Shown: piece by piece, positions 44,984-55,165 of the stretch
How the letters are laid out: each line of letters starts with the position of its first letter
How positions within the stretch are numbered: position 1 is the first letter of the stretch
Assembly: GCA_922989275.2 (NCBI GenBank)
Contig: OV277864.1
Location: 70,126,158-70,190,157, forward strand
Source of the DNA: Gari tellinella
Taxonomy: Eukaryota; Mollusca; Bivalvia; Cardiida; Psammobiidae
Direction: 5' to 3'
Length of the DNA: 64,000 nt
Program-made: the position numbers and the translations under genes
Notes under the pieces: model-generated
The model's database searches: none
Told to the model about the DNA's origin: nothing
The model's input: only the letters and a program-made list of their open reading frames with translations

Positions 44984-45706
44984 CGCGCTTGTATTGAGCA
45001 AACAAAAATGAAAGCGAAGTAAGCTATATATAAGACACGGCACCACGCAACATATTTGGGCTTCGAGGTTTTTAATATGATTATAGATTTTAAAGAATAT
45101 AGTGACCTAAACAGCAAGATAAAGTGTTACCGAAAGGGACATTTTTACAAACTAATAGGACAACATGCAACTCTAAGCATCGGAAGTTGCGTTTTATCAA
45201 CAATTTCATATTTTCCTTTTCCTTTGAACCTCTTAGACTAGTCTCACTACAAAATAAAACCATGGAATTGAGCCTGTTGGCAGATTCGTGGTCTAGCGAT
45301 GGTTCTGCACCAAATCAAATTTCTAATTATCCCTAGGATGACACATGGCCCGGAAGGACTTTAAACCTGCAAATACTCACTCACTTTGAATTATACCATT
45401 AACGAATGATCCCACGTGCAACAGTAACTAATTAGGATTATCATTATGATATTGCTCAACATTCAAAGTCATTTGGTAAGTAAGGTCAAATATTGGCACA
45501 TAAATGGCTGTGAGTTTGCGTGTTTCAACAATTGTTCTATTACATTTCCCAGCCGTTCATTGATTTCAAATACACTCGCTCTTAGAAACTTAGAAACATC
45601 ATTAAAACACAATTAGCTATCAGATGTTGATTTCTTTAACCCGATCATTTGTAAGAAACAAACCATCGATCTAAACAAAACTGACTAAACAGTCACTCTT
45701 GCTTTT
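44984..45706. other. Stretch without recognisable features
   Basis: No gene or bounded repeat recognised. Confidence 0.35.
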
Positions 45707-45917
45707 TCTACATCATTTCCATGACGTCATCAGTTTTAAACAATTTGTCCTCTGCTTTCATTTCACATATTTTTTTAATTACTTTGACTTAAGAAATATT
45801 AAAAGTTGTGTCAAGCAGGTTGGATCCTGATCAGACGCCGCGTTATGCGGCGTCTGAACAGTATCCAAAATGTTTGCAAATAATATTGTACTCGGGGTAA
45901 GGAAGAGAAGGGGTTTG
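45707..45917 (+). mobile_element. Family F MITE
   Basis: Left half CATGACGTCATCAGTTTTAA and TTTGACTTAAGAAATATTAA. The palindrome at 45813-45878 (CAAGCAGGTTGGATCCTGAT, GCGTTATGCGGCGTCTGAAC) is followed by AATATTGTACTCGGGGTAAG and GAGAAGGGGTT. The terminal TTAA sites are mutated. Confidence 0.75.
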
Positions 45918-46011
45918 GAATCCTCGTAAGACATATGACTTTTTAAAGGAGGATGAAATAAATTCGTTATGCATTTCTTATGTCATGCATAAAGCAACAC
46001 ATTCAATGATA

Positions 46012-46369
46012 TACAGTGCTCCCTCTCTACAACGGCCCTCTCAACAACGACTCCCTCCTTACAAGGACACTTGCTGCTGTTCCCCAAACAAGACAATTAT
46101 GTATAACGCTTTTCATGGCTGCAATACCGTCTGCTTAAATTTGTCGTCTGCTGTTTTTCTCAAAGTTACATAATATACATTTTGACAGAAAAAACTTAAT
46201 AACGAGTGACAACAGCTTGAATCCAGATCAGACGCCGTACGCGGCGTCTGGTCTGGATTCTAGCTGTTTGTTAATGTAATCCAATTTCCCTCCCTATAAC
46301 GACTCTCTCCGCACAACGCACACATTTCTAGTCTACCATTGGATGTCGTTGAAGAGAGGGAATGCTGTA
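46012..46369 (+). mobile_element. Family B MITE, complete
   Basis: 358 bp from TACAGTGCTCCCTCTCTACA to GAGAGGGAATGCTGTA. The palindrome at 46210-46270 has a shortened tip (GCCGTACGCGGC). The left half contains AATACCGTCTGCTTAAATTT then GTCGTCTGCTG, as in F, embedded between B ends. Confidence 0.9.
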
Positions 46370-47392
46370 CTTTATTATTTCTATTTATCGGTCGGTTGAT
46401 ACAATATTGATTGTACACATAAACGTTAGGCTAGACACAAAAAACAACACTTAATTAGGGAATGTCGTGATTGTTTTATTTACTGTAATTAATAGCAATG
46501 CTGCCAATGAGAAATACCAGACGTCTGATAGTGTCTTGTACACTAATGTTAGAGTAAAGATACGAGAATAAGAAACAGCTAATCGGGTTAATAAAACAGT
46601 TATGGGAATAATATACGTATAGTTGCGAAATCAGAAACCATCAATACATGAAATGCAGGAGAAACTCGAATTCAATTCAGTCGAATCTTACCGTATTTCG
46701 TCTATTAAATTTCGATAAGTTGTTATTATTTAAGTCGAACATACACGCATGTCATATTCAAAAAGTGAAGTTATTGACGCCTGTTGTTGTAATGGTTTGA
46801 AGGTATAAGGTATGTAAAGGAATAAAGAGTCGTTGTGATACAATTTTTTATACACAATCGATTGGATTCAATAAAAACCGTTTGCAGTTCCGACTTATAA
46901 TCTCAATCGTGCCATGTTTTCTTTTTAAAATGTTTGTACACGTAAATGTCAAAGCTAGTCTAAAATAGCAGATGTTTGTTGCTATTGGAAATGGAATGCG
47001 TATTACGCAATAAAAAGTTTTTGTTTTAAATTCTGTTAATGTACTCGTTTAGAGTGTTTTTAAGCGAGAAAATAATCAAGCACGTGGTTTGTTAAAAACG
47101 GGGCTTCCATACTCGAGGTTGGTCTGTTCCAAGTCGTAAACGAGCTTTAGGGATATACGTGAGCCGTTTAAGCCATGCTTGATTCTGTGAGAGTTTGTTT
47201 GTTTCAGTCCGTTTCTTGGAATTTATACTGTGTGTGGTTATTTAATATTGTAGAAATTCAATGTTTCATTAACGTTTAATTGTATGCAAATAGCATAATT
47301 ATTTACACATCTAAAGTAGTCAGGTAATAATTGTAGAGAAGAACAGAAACCTGTTGGTACTTGATTCCTTTTTGAACCATTTTTTTTACATA
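46370..47392. other. Stretch with one family G fragment
   Basis: 46676-46775 has TTCAGTCGAATCTTACCGTA, TTTCGATAAGTTGTTATTAT and AAGTCGAACATACACGCATG, the left part of family G. The rest is unassigned. Confidence 0.4.
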
Positions 47393-47597
47393 TTAACCAC
47401 TATCATGCTAGAATGCCGTCAAATATATCGTCTGCAAGAAAACCACAAACTCAATATTTAAGGAATTTAACCTGAAGAAAAAATGAGTACGAGTGTTAAA
47501 TAGTTTGGATCCAGATTAGACGCCCTGTTACGCGGCATCTAATCTGGATCCAAACTAGTAACAAAATGTTCCAAGTCACGCTCAGCACGATAAAGGT
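47393..47597 (+). mobile_element. Family F MITE with matched-arm variant
   Basis: Starts TTAACCACTATCATGC. The palindrome at 47500-47561 reads TAGTTTGGATCCAGATTAGA on the left and TCTAATCTGGATCCAAACTA on the right. The usual GATCAGA is GATTAGA in both arms, and the outer CAGTTT is TAGTTT in both. Confidence 0.75.
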
Positions 47598-47630
47598 ACA
47601 TTCTCCGCCTATCACACCATCGTAACATGC

Positions 47631-47812
47631 TTAACAGATGTCGTCTTTAAATGTTCTTAAAATTTAACTTAATCTAAAGCCTTTTGATGTTAAAAAACAT
47701 TCACACTATGGTCAACAATGTTTAATCCTGATAAGACGTCACAACAGACGACTTCTGACCTGGATCAAAACTGTTTGCAAATCTAGAAAAGTTGTGATTA
47801 CAGGGTAAAGGG
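47631..47812 (+). mobile_element. Family F-like MITE, degenerate
   Basis: Starts TTAACAGATGTCGTC. It has CAACAATGTTTAATCCTGAT, then AAGACGTCACAACAGACGAC and TTCTGACCTGGATCAAAACT, and ends GGGTAAAGGGTTAG. Confidence 0.6.
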
Positions 47813-48300
47813 TTAGGTATTTCAAAACCAGTTTGATAAGTGTTATTATGTTTTAACAAAGACATTAGGAAAGTAACACAGGAAAACTTACATGTTGAAA
47901 CAGTTCATATATTTCCTTAAAGCAGCTGGTAGAATTAACTAGCGAAGCAATCAAGTAATCTATCTACGTATAAATATCTCACATACATTTAAACATTTCG
48001 GAGCTTCATATAAATTGATGAAACTCTCTCAAATAGACTACTGTATTTAACATTTTCAAGTGTAATAGTTATTTGGTGTATGGTTAGAACAGATGCAATC
48101 TGCTGCTAACTAGCTATCAGTGTGAAATAGTGTTATTTTAGTGTGAATGGAGCAATAGTATGTTAATAGCAATTAGTATATTACTCAGAAACATGTGGTT
48201 ACAGGAAAGTGGCAAAGTGTAAGGGCCTGTGCTATAACTCTTTTCATAGAGACAACTGCTCCAACTACAATACGGAATATAATCTCACCACTTTACATAG
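47813..48300. other. Stretch without recognisable features
   Basis: AT-rich; nothing assignable. Confidence 0.35.
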
Positions 48301-48302
48301 TA

Positions 48303-48395
48303 TAAGACGCTGTTCGTTCCCAAATAAACGCGTTCAATCTCAAACTTATTGAATACATTGTAAAATATTTGGAGCCAGATCAGGCGCCGGTTAAA
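48303..48395 (+). mobile_element. Family A left-half fragment
   Basis: GTTCGTTCCCAAATAAACGC, CAAACTTATTGAATACATTG and ATATTTGGAGCCAGATCAGG then CGCCGG; it stops at the palindrome centre. Confidence 0.55.
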
Positions 48396-48699
48396 CATGA
48401 ATAACGTATACACCAATGTAACAAACAATGTTTGCCCGATGCCAAACTAATATAAGCATCTTTCTATGGACACATTAGAAACGAAAACTATAGATTACAT
48501 TTGCATACTTAGTTTCTAAATACCAAGACCCTTTAGAAATATGAACTCTGTTCGTGCCAAGGTTTATTGAAAACCAATCTCGGCGTATTATGAGAATATT
48601 TTCATTCTTCGCTTGCAACAAGAATATGTCTATGCCCACACTTCTTTAAAAGGCAACTTGTTTAGACAGTGAAATGTACACTGTCGTATTTAGCTCGAC

Positions 48700-49640
48700 T
48701 GACATGAAGTGCAAAGGTCAAACTTTGTGGTTCTGTGTCAATCGTAGTAGTCCGTCATTTGTCGTCAATTTTTTCTTTCATGAATTTCTTCTTGTAAACC
48801 ACTGAGCCATTTTCATTCAACTTCAAAAGGTTGTTCCTTGTAGGGTACCTGTTAGATTTCTTCAAATATTCGTATAAGATCTCCCATTGAAAGTGGTTGT
48901 CATGTCAACCTATGAAACCATCATTCTTGTCAGCAACTACTAATCCGAATTTAAATAATTTTACGCAAATGATTAATGGGTGACCTTCTATTAGATTTCT
49001 TAAAGTAAGTTTCCTAGCTGAAACAACATGGCCACCAGTGGGCATGGCATACTTTTATTTATATGGCGATATAGGGAAACTTTAAGACATCTTCACGTCT
49101 GAAACCACTGTTCTAATTTGAAAATAGTTGTACAAAAATGTTCCATATATAACCGTGTGCCAGATTTGTTAAAATAATAGCATAGCTGAAAAATGACAAT
49201 CAGAGGTTGGGGTATGCCTTACATTGCTGTATATTATAATCTTAAAACATCTTCTTGTCAGAAACTACTGTTCAGAATTGAATATAATTTTACACAAATA
49301 ATTCATGGGCGACCCTTTACCAGAATGAATCTTCTTGTCTGAAACTACTGGTTCGAAGAGAAAACAATTTTACACGAATGATTTATAGTTTTATAGGTAA
49401 GCTCCTACCAGCTCTCTTAAAACAATCTTACTACAAGAAGCTAAAAAACGAGGCTGCCGGTGGATGGGGCAAGTTAAGCTATGCTAGCTCTAGTGTAAAC
49501 TGATATAAATCTTTGTGTCTAAAACTACTAGCCTTATTTGTAAAATATCTTCACAAATCAGGCAACATCAACTGAATTTCTAATCGGTTTCCCCTAACTT
49601 GAAACCATGGCTGCCAGTTGGTGGGTAAGGTTTTCCTTTT
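48700..49640. repeat. Decayed tandem array, units of about 170-250 bp
   Basis: Recurring words in the same order are CTTCTTGTCTGAAACTACTG variants, AATTTTACACAAATGATT, ATGGGTGACC, TTCTTAAA, then ACATGGCCACCAGTGGGCAT, GGCTGCCGGTGGATGGGGCA and CATGGCTGCCAGTTGGTGGG. Four to five diverged units are visible. Similar repeats are, from memory, common in mollusc genomes. Confidence 0.65.
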
Positions 49641-49733
49641 ATTATGGTTTCAGACAAAAAAAGTAACGATGGGCTAGCAGGTGAGCGATTAATTAAAAAC
49701 AGTGTACGGTGCCTGTGTAGAAAATATTTGCCA

Positions 49734-49800
49734 TATGCAAACAATGTAGATCCATATCAATTGACTCCTAAAGGAGTTCCCATGGCAGCGTATACACTGT
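49734..49800. repeat. Core-1 palindrome relic, family E type
   Basis: GCAAACAATGTAGATCCATA on the left, tip GACTCCTAAAGGAGTTC, and CAGCGTATACACTGTCG on the right. Confidence 0.55.
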
Positions 49801-50010
49801 CGTTTATTTTACTATTTACATTAAAGGACGAGTGGCTACATGTAGTGTTAAATTGGTGCACTAAGTTGAGTAATTAGCTGCTAGTTCGTTATTAGTATCA
49901 CGTTTAAGCTCATAAAGTAAGTAAATATATTCGTAGCTAATCTTAGGTTTGAACTTTGGTATTATCTACCAATGTCGAATCGTGCATTCAATGCTGGTAT
50001 CCCTGCATAA

Positions 50011-50260
50011 TTAACTCTTTCCTCCCTGAAACTGCAAATGGACAATCCTAGTTTCCATTTTAGTCTAGTCTATTTCTGACTTTTAAGGGTTGTTTTTGTC
50101 AATGTTTTGCATTTTGACAAACAGTGAAGACCCAGATAAGAGGGCTCCTTAAGGAGCCCTCTTATCTTGGTATTCACTGTTTGCATAGGACAAGTGCACT
50201 TTAACATGTAAACTGTTTGAAAAGGACACCTATATGCGGGACTAGGGTCCAACGTGTTAA
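50011..50260 (+). mobile_element. Family E MITE with matched-arm variant
   Basis: 250 bp from TTAACTCTTTCCTCCCTGAA to GGTCCAACGTGTTAA. The palindrome at 50118-50183 carries CAGATAAGAGGGCTCC and its inverse GGAGCCCTCTTATCTTG. So GATCAGA has become GATAAGA in both arms. The flanks (TTTCTGACTTTTAAGGGTTG, TATATGCGGGACTAGGGTCC) are typical of E. Confidence 0.88.
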
Positions 50261-50930
50261 CAAGACCAAGTCATCGACATTACAGAAAGCCATAAAGAAA
50301 CTCGCTTTCATATCTTATACTACCCTCATCCTCCTATAATATAATAGTTCTTCGAATGGGCAAACTTCAACTCTTTCACCGCCATTAGTTTAACCATATT
50401 TATTGCATATAATATACATGTAGGGGATTGGGCTACAAGTTTTTACAACATTATATAATGCCCGCTCCCCAGATATAAACAAAACAGTGACATGACAATA
50501 ATAGAGGTAACATTACTATTTTCAGTATAAATAGCACAGCAATTTGAAAACAAACTGCCATGTTGATATCATCACAAAGAGTAAAGAAAGAGAGGAAGGT
50601 AGAAAAGTGCTGAGCATAAATTCTTGAAATCAAAAACGGTTGGAGGCTCGGATGTAACGATGAACTGCATTAACAATAATTTTGTTGCAATAAGGAGAAC
50701 AGTTTGGGTTTCTAAATAGTAAAATGTCTAAATTGACAGTTGTTATAGATATAATATCATGGAATAGAATTTCCCGCATATGTACATAGTTTGGACAATC
50801 TAGAAAGTAATGGAAAGCATTTTCAAATTGATATCTAAATACCCGTCTTACAAATTCGTTGCCGTAATACCGTCTGCTTATATTTGTTCTGCTTTTACTT
50901 ATACAATATGAATATATATGCCTTTTCTAC
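50261..50930. other. Stretch without recognised gene
   Basis: 50371-50390 resembles an F start (CAACTCTTTCACCGCC) and 50862-50893 carries CCGTAATACCGTCTGCTTAT, so an eroded F element may fill this space. Nothing else is seen. Confidence 0.35.
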
Positions 50931-51182
50931 TTAATTCATTCAACCCTGAAACCTTTATTGGAAATCTCCTTTTGTCAACTAAATTTATTCCCTTTATGAC
51001 AATTAAGGGGTGTTTTCTGCATTATAGTGCAACTTGACAAACAGTGTATACCCTGATCAGAGGGCTCCTGCGGGAGCCCTCTGATCAGGGTATACACTGT
51101 TTGTATTGGGACAAGTGTACATTTTATAGGTACAATGTTTATAAATGACGAGTATACTCTTTGCTAGGGTTGAATGTGTTAA
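50931..51182 (+). mobile_element. Family E MITE with perfect palindrome
   Basis: 252 bp from TTAATTCATTCAACCCTGAA to GGGTTGAATGTGTTAA. The palindrome at 51038-51103 is perfect over about 31 bp per arm (CAAACAGTGTATACCCTGAT, then CAGAGGGCTCC) with a TGCG tip, although both flanks are diverged. GTATAC in the left arm is matched on the right, whereas other copies have GTGAAGAC or GTGTAGAC. Confidence 0.88.
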
Positions 51183-51194
51183 AGAAACGTATGA

Positions 51195-51580
51195 GTGTAA
51201 AACAGTTTGAATTCTAATCAGACGCCGCGAAACGGTTTGCAAGTATTAGTGTTGTTGATCTTGGCAAGAAAAGTGTTAATTGATGATAAATAAAATCACC
51301 GAGTTCCATCTTATGTTGCCATTAAATTTATTAAACTCGTACTGTACGGAAACTGAGCTCTTAGATCAGGGTATGCACTGTTTGCCATATTTAAATAGTT
51401 TAGGGCAAAATGATACAATATTCATTCTAAACTGATCACTGTTTAGACACTGAAAGTGTACATTTGGAAAGTAAGAAAAGAACAGTTTAACAAGTTGGCT
51501 GAACAGAGCAACTCCAAACCATAAACTATTTCTCTGCCCATTTGGAGACTTTGCAAACAGTTTGATTCCTGATACACTGG
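51195..51580. other. Three palindrome-arm scraps
   Basis: 51200-51240 (AAACAGTTTGAATTCTAATC, AGACGCCGCG), 51362-51385 (AGATCAGGGTATGCACTGTT) and 51551-51580 (GCAAACAGTTTGATTCCTGA) are single arms of core-1 palindromes. Confidence 0.4.
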
Positions 51581-51616
51581 CATCGGTATTAGTCTACCAA
51601 CATTTTGACCGTTTTT

Positions 51617-52640
51617 GACCCCTCATGGCATGTCGTGTAGACGGGTTACATCCACCTGATTCGTGTTCAGTGAACATATCTTAGAAATTCTAGGGGGGAT
51701 GTAAAGTCGAAAAGTTCAAATTAAGGTCAGAAATGAGGTCAAAGGTCAACGGGTGCAGATTTTTGCATACCATAATATAAACCTAACTTTATTTACATTT
51801 CAAATATATCAAATGAACTGTTATTGGATACAATTAGTTCACAAATGTCTGTACTTGCTAAATATTATCAAAAAAGTAAAATATTACTGTCAATGTCCTT
51901 TTCCAGGGGCAATAACTCTGATTTTCCTCATTCTTTTTTATATTTTTATAGTTATTTTTTCGTTATTTTTGTCTGTGTTCTTATAACATCAAATTATTTT
52001 TATGTTTCTTTACACCTTTGACATAAATTAACAATTCTAAATGCAAATTGAAGTATATATTACAGCCAATGCCCTTTTCCAGGGGCAATAACTCTGATTT
52101 TTCTCTTTCTATTTTATTTTTTATGGGAATTTGTTTTCGTTATTTTTTGACTGTTTTCTTATGCATCAAACTTTTGTATGTTTCTTTACACCTTTGACAT
52201 AAAGCAACGATTCAATATGCAAATAAAAGTAAAAATTACAGTCAATGCTCTATTCCAGGGGCAATAACTCTGTTTTTTCTGTTCCATATCTCTTTTTTAA
52301 TAGGAATTTGTTTTCGTTATTTTTTTACTGTTTTCTCATAATGTGTTTATGTTTGTTTACACTTTTGACACAAAGGAGCAGTTCAATATGCAAATAAAAG
52401 TAAATATTATAGTCAATGCTCTATTCCATGGGCAATAACTCTGATCTTTCAGTTCCATATCTAATTTTAAATGGGAATTAGTTTTCGTTTTTTTGTACTG
52501 TTTTCTTATAATGTGTTTATGTTTGTTTACACTTTTGACATAAAGTAGCAGTTCAATATGCAAATAAAAGTTAATATTACTGTCAGTGCTCTTTTCCAGG
52601 GGCAATAACTCTTGTTTTTCCATTCCTATTTTATATTTAA
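51617..52640 (+). repeat. Left inverted arm with about 175-bp tandem units
   Basis: GGCAATAACTCTG occurs near 51908, 52086, 52260, 52432 and 52602. Each is followed by a T-rich block, TTTTCTTATAA, TTTACACNTTTGACATAAA and ATATGCAAATAAAAGT. The outer 270 bp are non-repeated and match the right arm. Open frames here merely translate the arm, and mirror frames appear in the right arm. Confidence 0.8.
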
Positions 52641-53160
52641 TTATTATTATTATTATTATTATACCCGATTTATATAGCGCTCTTTTCACACAGGAGTTGT
52701 GCGTTCAAAAGCGCCTCACATGAAATTATATTAATGTACCTACAAAGCGAGAAAGACAAATAACTACATTCACAATAAAAATGATACAATATTGAGATGC
52801 ATGGAAACATGGAAATTCTTTCAATATTATTACCAAGATTATAAAATTGTTATAGTAAGTTTGTAAAATCGTTTTTAAAATGAGTAAAATTAAACAATTA
52901 TTTATGAGAATTGTTTGCGTTATTTTTGACTGTTTTCTTATAATATCGAATTTGTTTGGGTTTACCTAGTACATTTTAATAAAAACAGCAATTAAATAAT
53001 CAAATCAAATGTAATCTTACAGTCATTGTTCTTTCTTTAGGCAATAACTCTGGTTTTTTCTCTTTCTTTTTTATGTTTTTTTGTTTGTTTGTTTATTATT
53101 TATCGTCTGTTTTCTTATAAAATCAAACTACTTTATGTACATGTATATAAACATCATTGA
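52637..53160. repeat. ATT microsatellite and adjoining repeat
   Basis: A run of about nine ATT units (52637-52662) is followed by ACCCGATTTATATAGCGCTC and GCGTTCAAAAGCGCC. That junction resembles the tail of a retroposon, from memory. A further arm-type unit (GGCAATAACTCTGG) lies at 53040, so this block may be an insertion into the arm. Confidence 0.5.
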
Positions 53161-53866
53161 CATGAAGCAGTAAATCACTATGGAAATTCATCACTGAAAT
53201 ATGCGTTTTAGGGTATACATACAGGCAACCCCGATATATAAAAAAGCCAAAAGATTGGATTGTGTGCGATGCCACATGAGTTTCTCTTAAATTCACTTTG
53301 GGGAAAGTATCATTATATTAAGTATTACTTTCTTAGGAACACTGTATTGACATGAACATACATAATGGATGACTATGTTAGGTTCGAATTTCTATAAAAT
53401 GTTATCGTTGGTTTTGTGACAAATCCAAGGGTTATTACTATGTATCTGGCTAAAACATGGTGTATTTACAAATTTGTGACGGGAAGTTGTGCTTTACAGC
53501 CTGTATACGTGTAATTTTAACACATACCAAATGAATTAGATGTAAACATTCTGTATAATTATTCACATACTTTAACGTACAGTTTTACAAATGGACATTT
53601 ACAATATCAATATCCTTTTAGAGATATTTGAACGAAGAAGAACAATCACAAACCATACACTCGTGGTATCATTTGACCAAACTTGCGAATAACTTTACAG
53701 AACTTTCATCACCAATTGGATGTACTAAGACATGCATTATGCTTCGTTATGAAACAATCAGATCATCGATCTACATACATTCAGTTTACAATGACGCGTC
53801 TAGCAAAAGTGAGAATGTGGGGATTCTTATAAAGACGCATGCTACCAATTAATCTGAGTTACACAG
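53161..53866. other. Element interior, unassigned
   Basis: AT-rich sequence between the left arm and the broken gene. A 74-codon forward frame (53628-53852) has no known motif. Confidence 0.35.
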
Positions 53867-53867
53867 T

Positions 53868-55165
53868 GTGTTGCCTCACAACCACATTCATACATGCATA
53901 CTTGTTGGCTTTTATAGCAAGCACATTTTGCCGAGCTGCACTTTGTCTTGCAATAGCAAGACGCGAGTTGCATGCATGCCATTGGGATAGAGGGATTTCT
54001 TATCCAATTGGGGATGATACATAATTAGTGTGTGTGTATGGGGTCCAAGGCTGTCTTGACTTTCATGAGTTGCCTATATCAGCAAGTGTCTATATACCAG
54101 TTAAGGTATGGAAACCTATGATGTTTTGTCGACCTTGAGTGCCTCATATATTTTGTTAACAAGGAATCATCCCCTTTGCTTTGCTGTACCGGATAACATC
54201 CATATTAACACGTCATTTCCTACAAAGCATCAACAGTATTACGTCTGTGTCCCTGCATATAACAATCAGACGATCAAACCCGCTTGCAACAGCATCATTA
54301 GCATGGAATATCATTCTATTGTCAGCTTCTTTATTATCGACCGACAACTAATCAGCATGGAAGCTATATGACTTTGCATTTATAACGCCTACGAACGTTC
54401 CATCTGCTACAACAAGCAACCCCTGTGGTAATAATGTGTCATTCAGATGATAGAAACTCGGCAATGTACATGTATTTCTACTTCTCGTCGAGCACAAGGT
54501 ATGGCTCTCTGACATGCGGTAGTGGGTCCAGGTAGTGGGTGTTCTGGACCTGTGATTTTTTCCAGTGGCAGCTTTGATAGACCTGCTCCCAAGGTATCAA
54601 ATGTGACATCAATGCGAGTAGGTGTGCCTGTGAAATGGGAATATACCGACTGAACAAATTCTTGAGCATACTCTCTGAATGTCTGACATCCTTGAGATCT
54701 TTCTCGAGCTTTAATAAGGTCAGGTCTTATCTGTTTCGATACTTGTTGCTTGTCTGATCTCGTGTCTCTATAAATACTTGCTAATGTCTTTGACTTTGTT
54801 TTTTGGGTGGAGCAAATAGTTGGTGTTGCACTCCTTGAATCAATAATTTGTAAAGTCCTAAACCAATGAGAGGGTTCTGCAATCACATCGCGTCCAACAA
54901 AATATGGCTAATGTCTTTTGTTTCAGCATCCTTTAACGCTGTCTCAACAAATTGGTCTACATCATTGGATGCGTCTTTCGATTTTTCACTTGTCGAAATA
55001 CAAAATACATCTAACAAACCGCCCAGTGCAGCAAGGGCTTAGAATTACCTTTGCTAAAAGATCTTGGTATACAGAAAGAGCTGGTTTCCTTTGTACAACA
55101 ATCAAACTTGAGCTGGTTTCCCGTAATGAAGTTAATATTTTTTTTAATTGACCCTGTGAGATCTG
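53868..55165 (-). pseudogene. Broken gene: nuclease-like motifs and Cys-rich tail
   Basis: Reading the reverse strand from about 55165, three frames together give a continuous resemblance to one protein. An N-terminal helical part includes DVDQFVETALKDAETKD (near 54950). Next is TRIDVTFDTLGAG (54580-54620), then after a frameshift near 54580 SIKAATGKNHRSRTP. Then come LPQGLLVVADG, EADNRMIFHA (54300-54330) and CRDTDVILLM (54228-54255). A final SCYCKTKCSSAKCACYK ends at a stop at 53868. Spaced acids (RID, EAD, DTD) suggest a PIN/FEN-like nuclease fold, and the tail has CxC spacing. From memory this matches a multi-copy uncharacterised protein family of molluscs and cnidarians. At least two frameshifts (near 54885 and 54580) and a stop (54348) show it is dead. 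The partner terminal arms suggest it was this element's own gene. Confidence 0.6.

Noticed and set aside
48700..49640. Exons of a conserved gene suggested by recurring blocks
   Set aside because: The recurring words repeat in tandem with stops in every frame, which fits decayed satellite-like DNA.
7349..51182. CRISPR array made of the repeated palindromes
   Set aside because: The copies are hundreds to thousands of bases apart, lie in both orientations inside MITEs and have no regular spacers.
51753..52021. Similar 77-89 codon frames at 51753-51986 (+) and 56812-57081 (-)
   Set aside because: They are almost the same protein only because they translate the two inverted arms of one element. 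They run across AT-rich tandem units and show no protein-like constraint that I can see.
54443..54886. 147-codon reverse frame as an intact gene
   Set aside because: The conserved motifs continue in other frames before and after it, so it is one piece of a broken gene.
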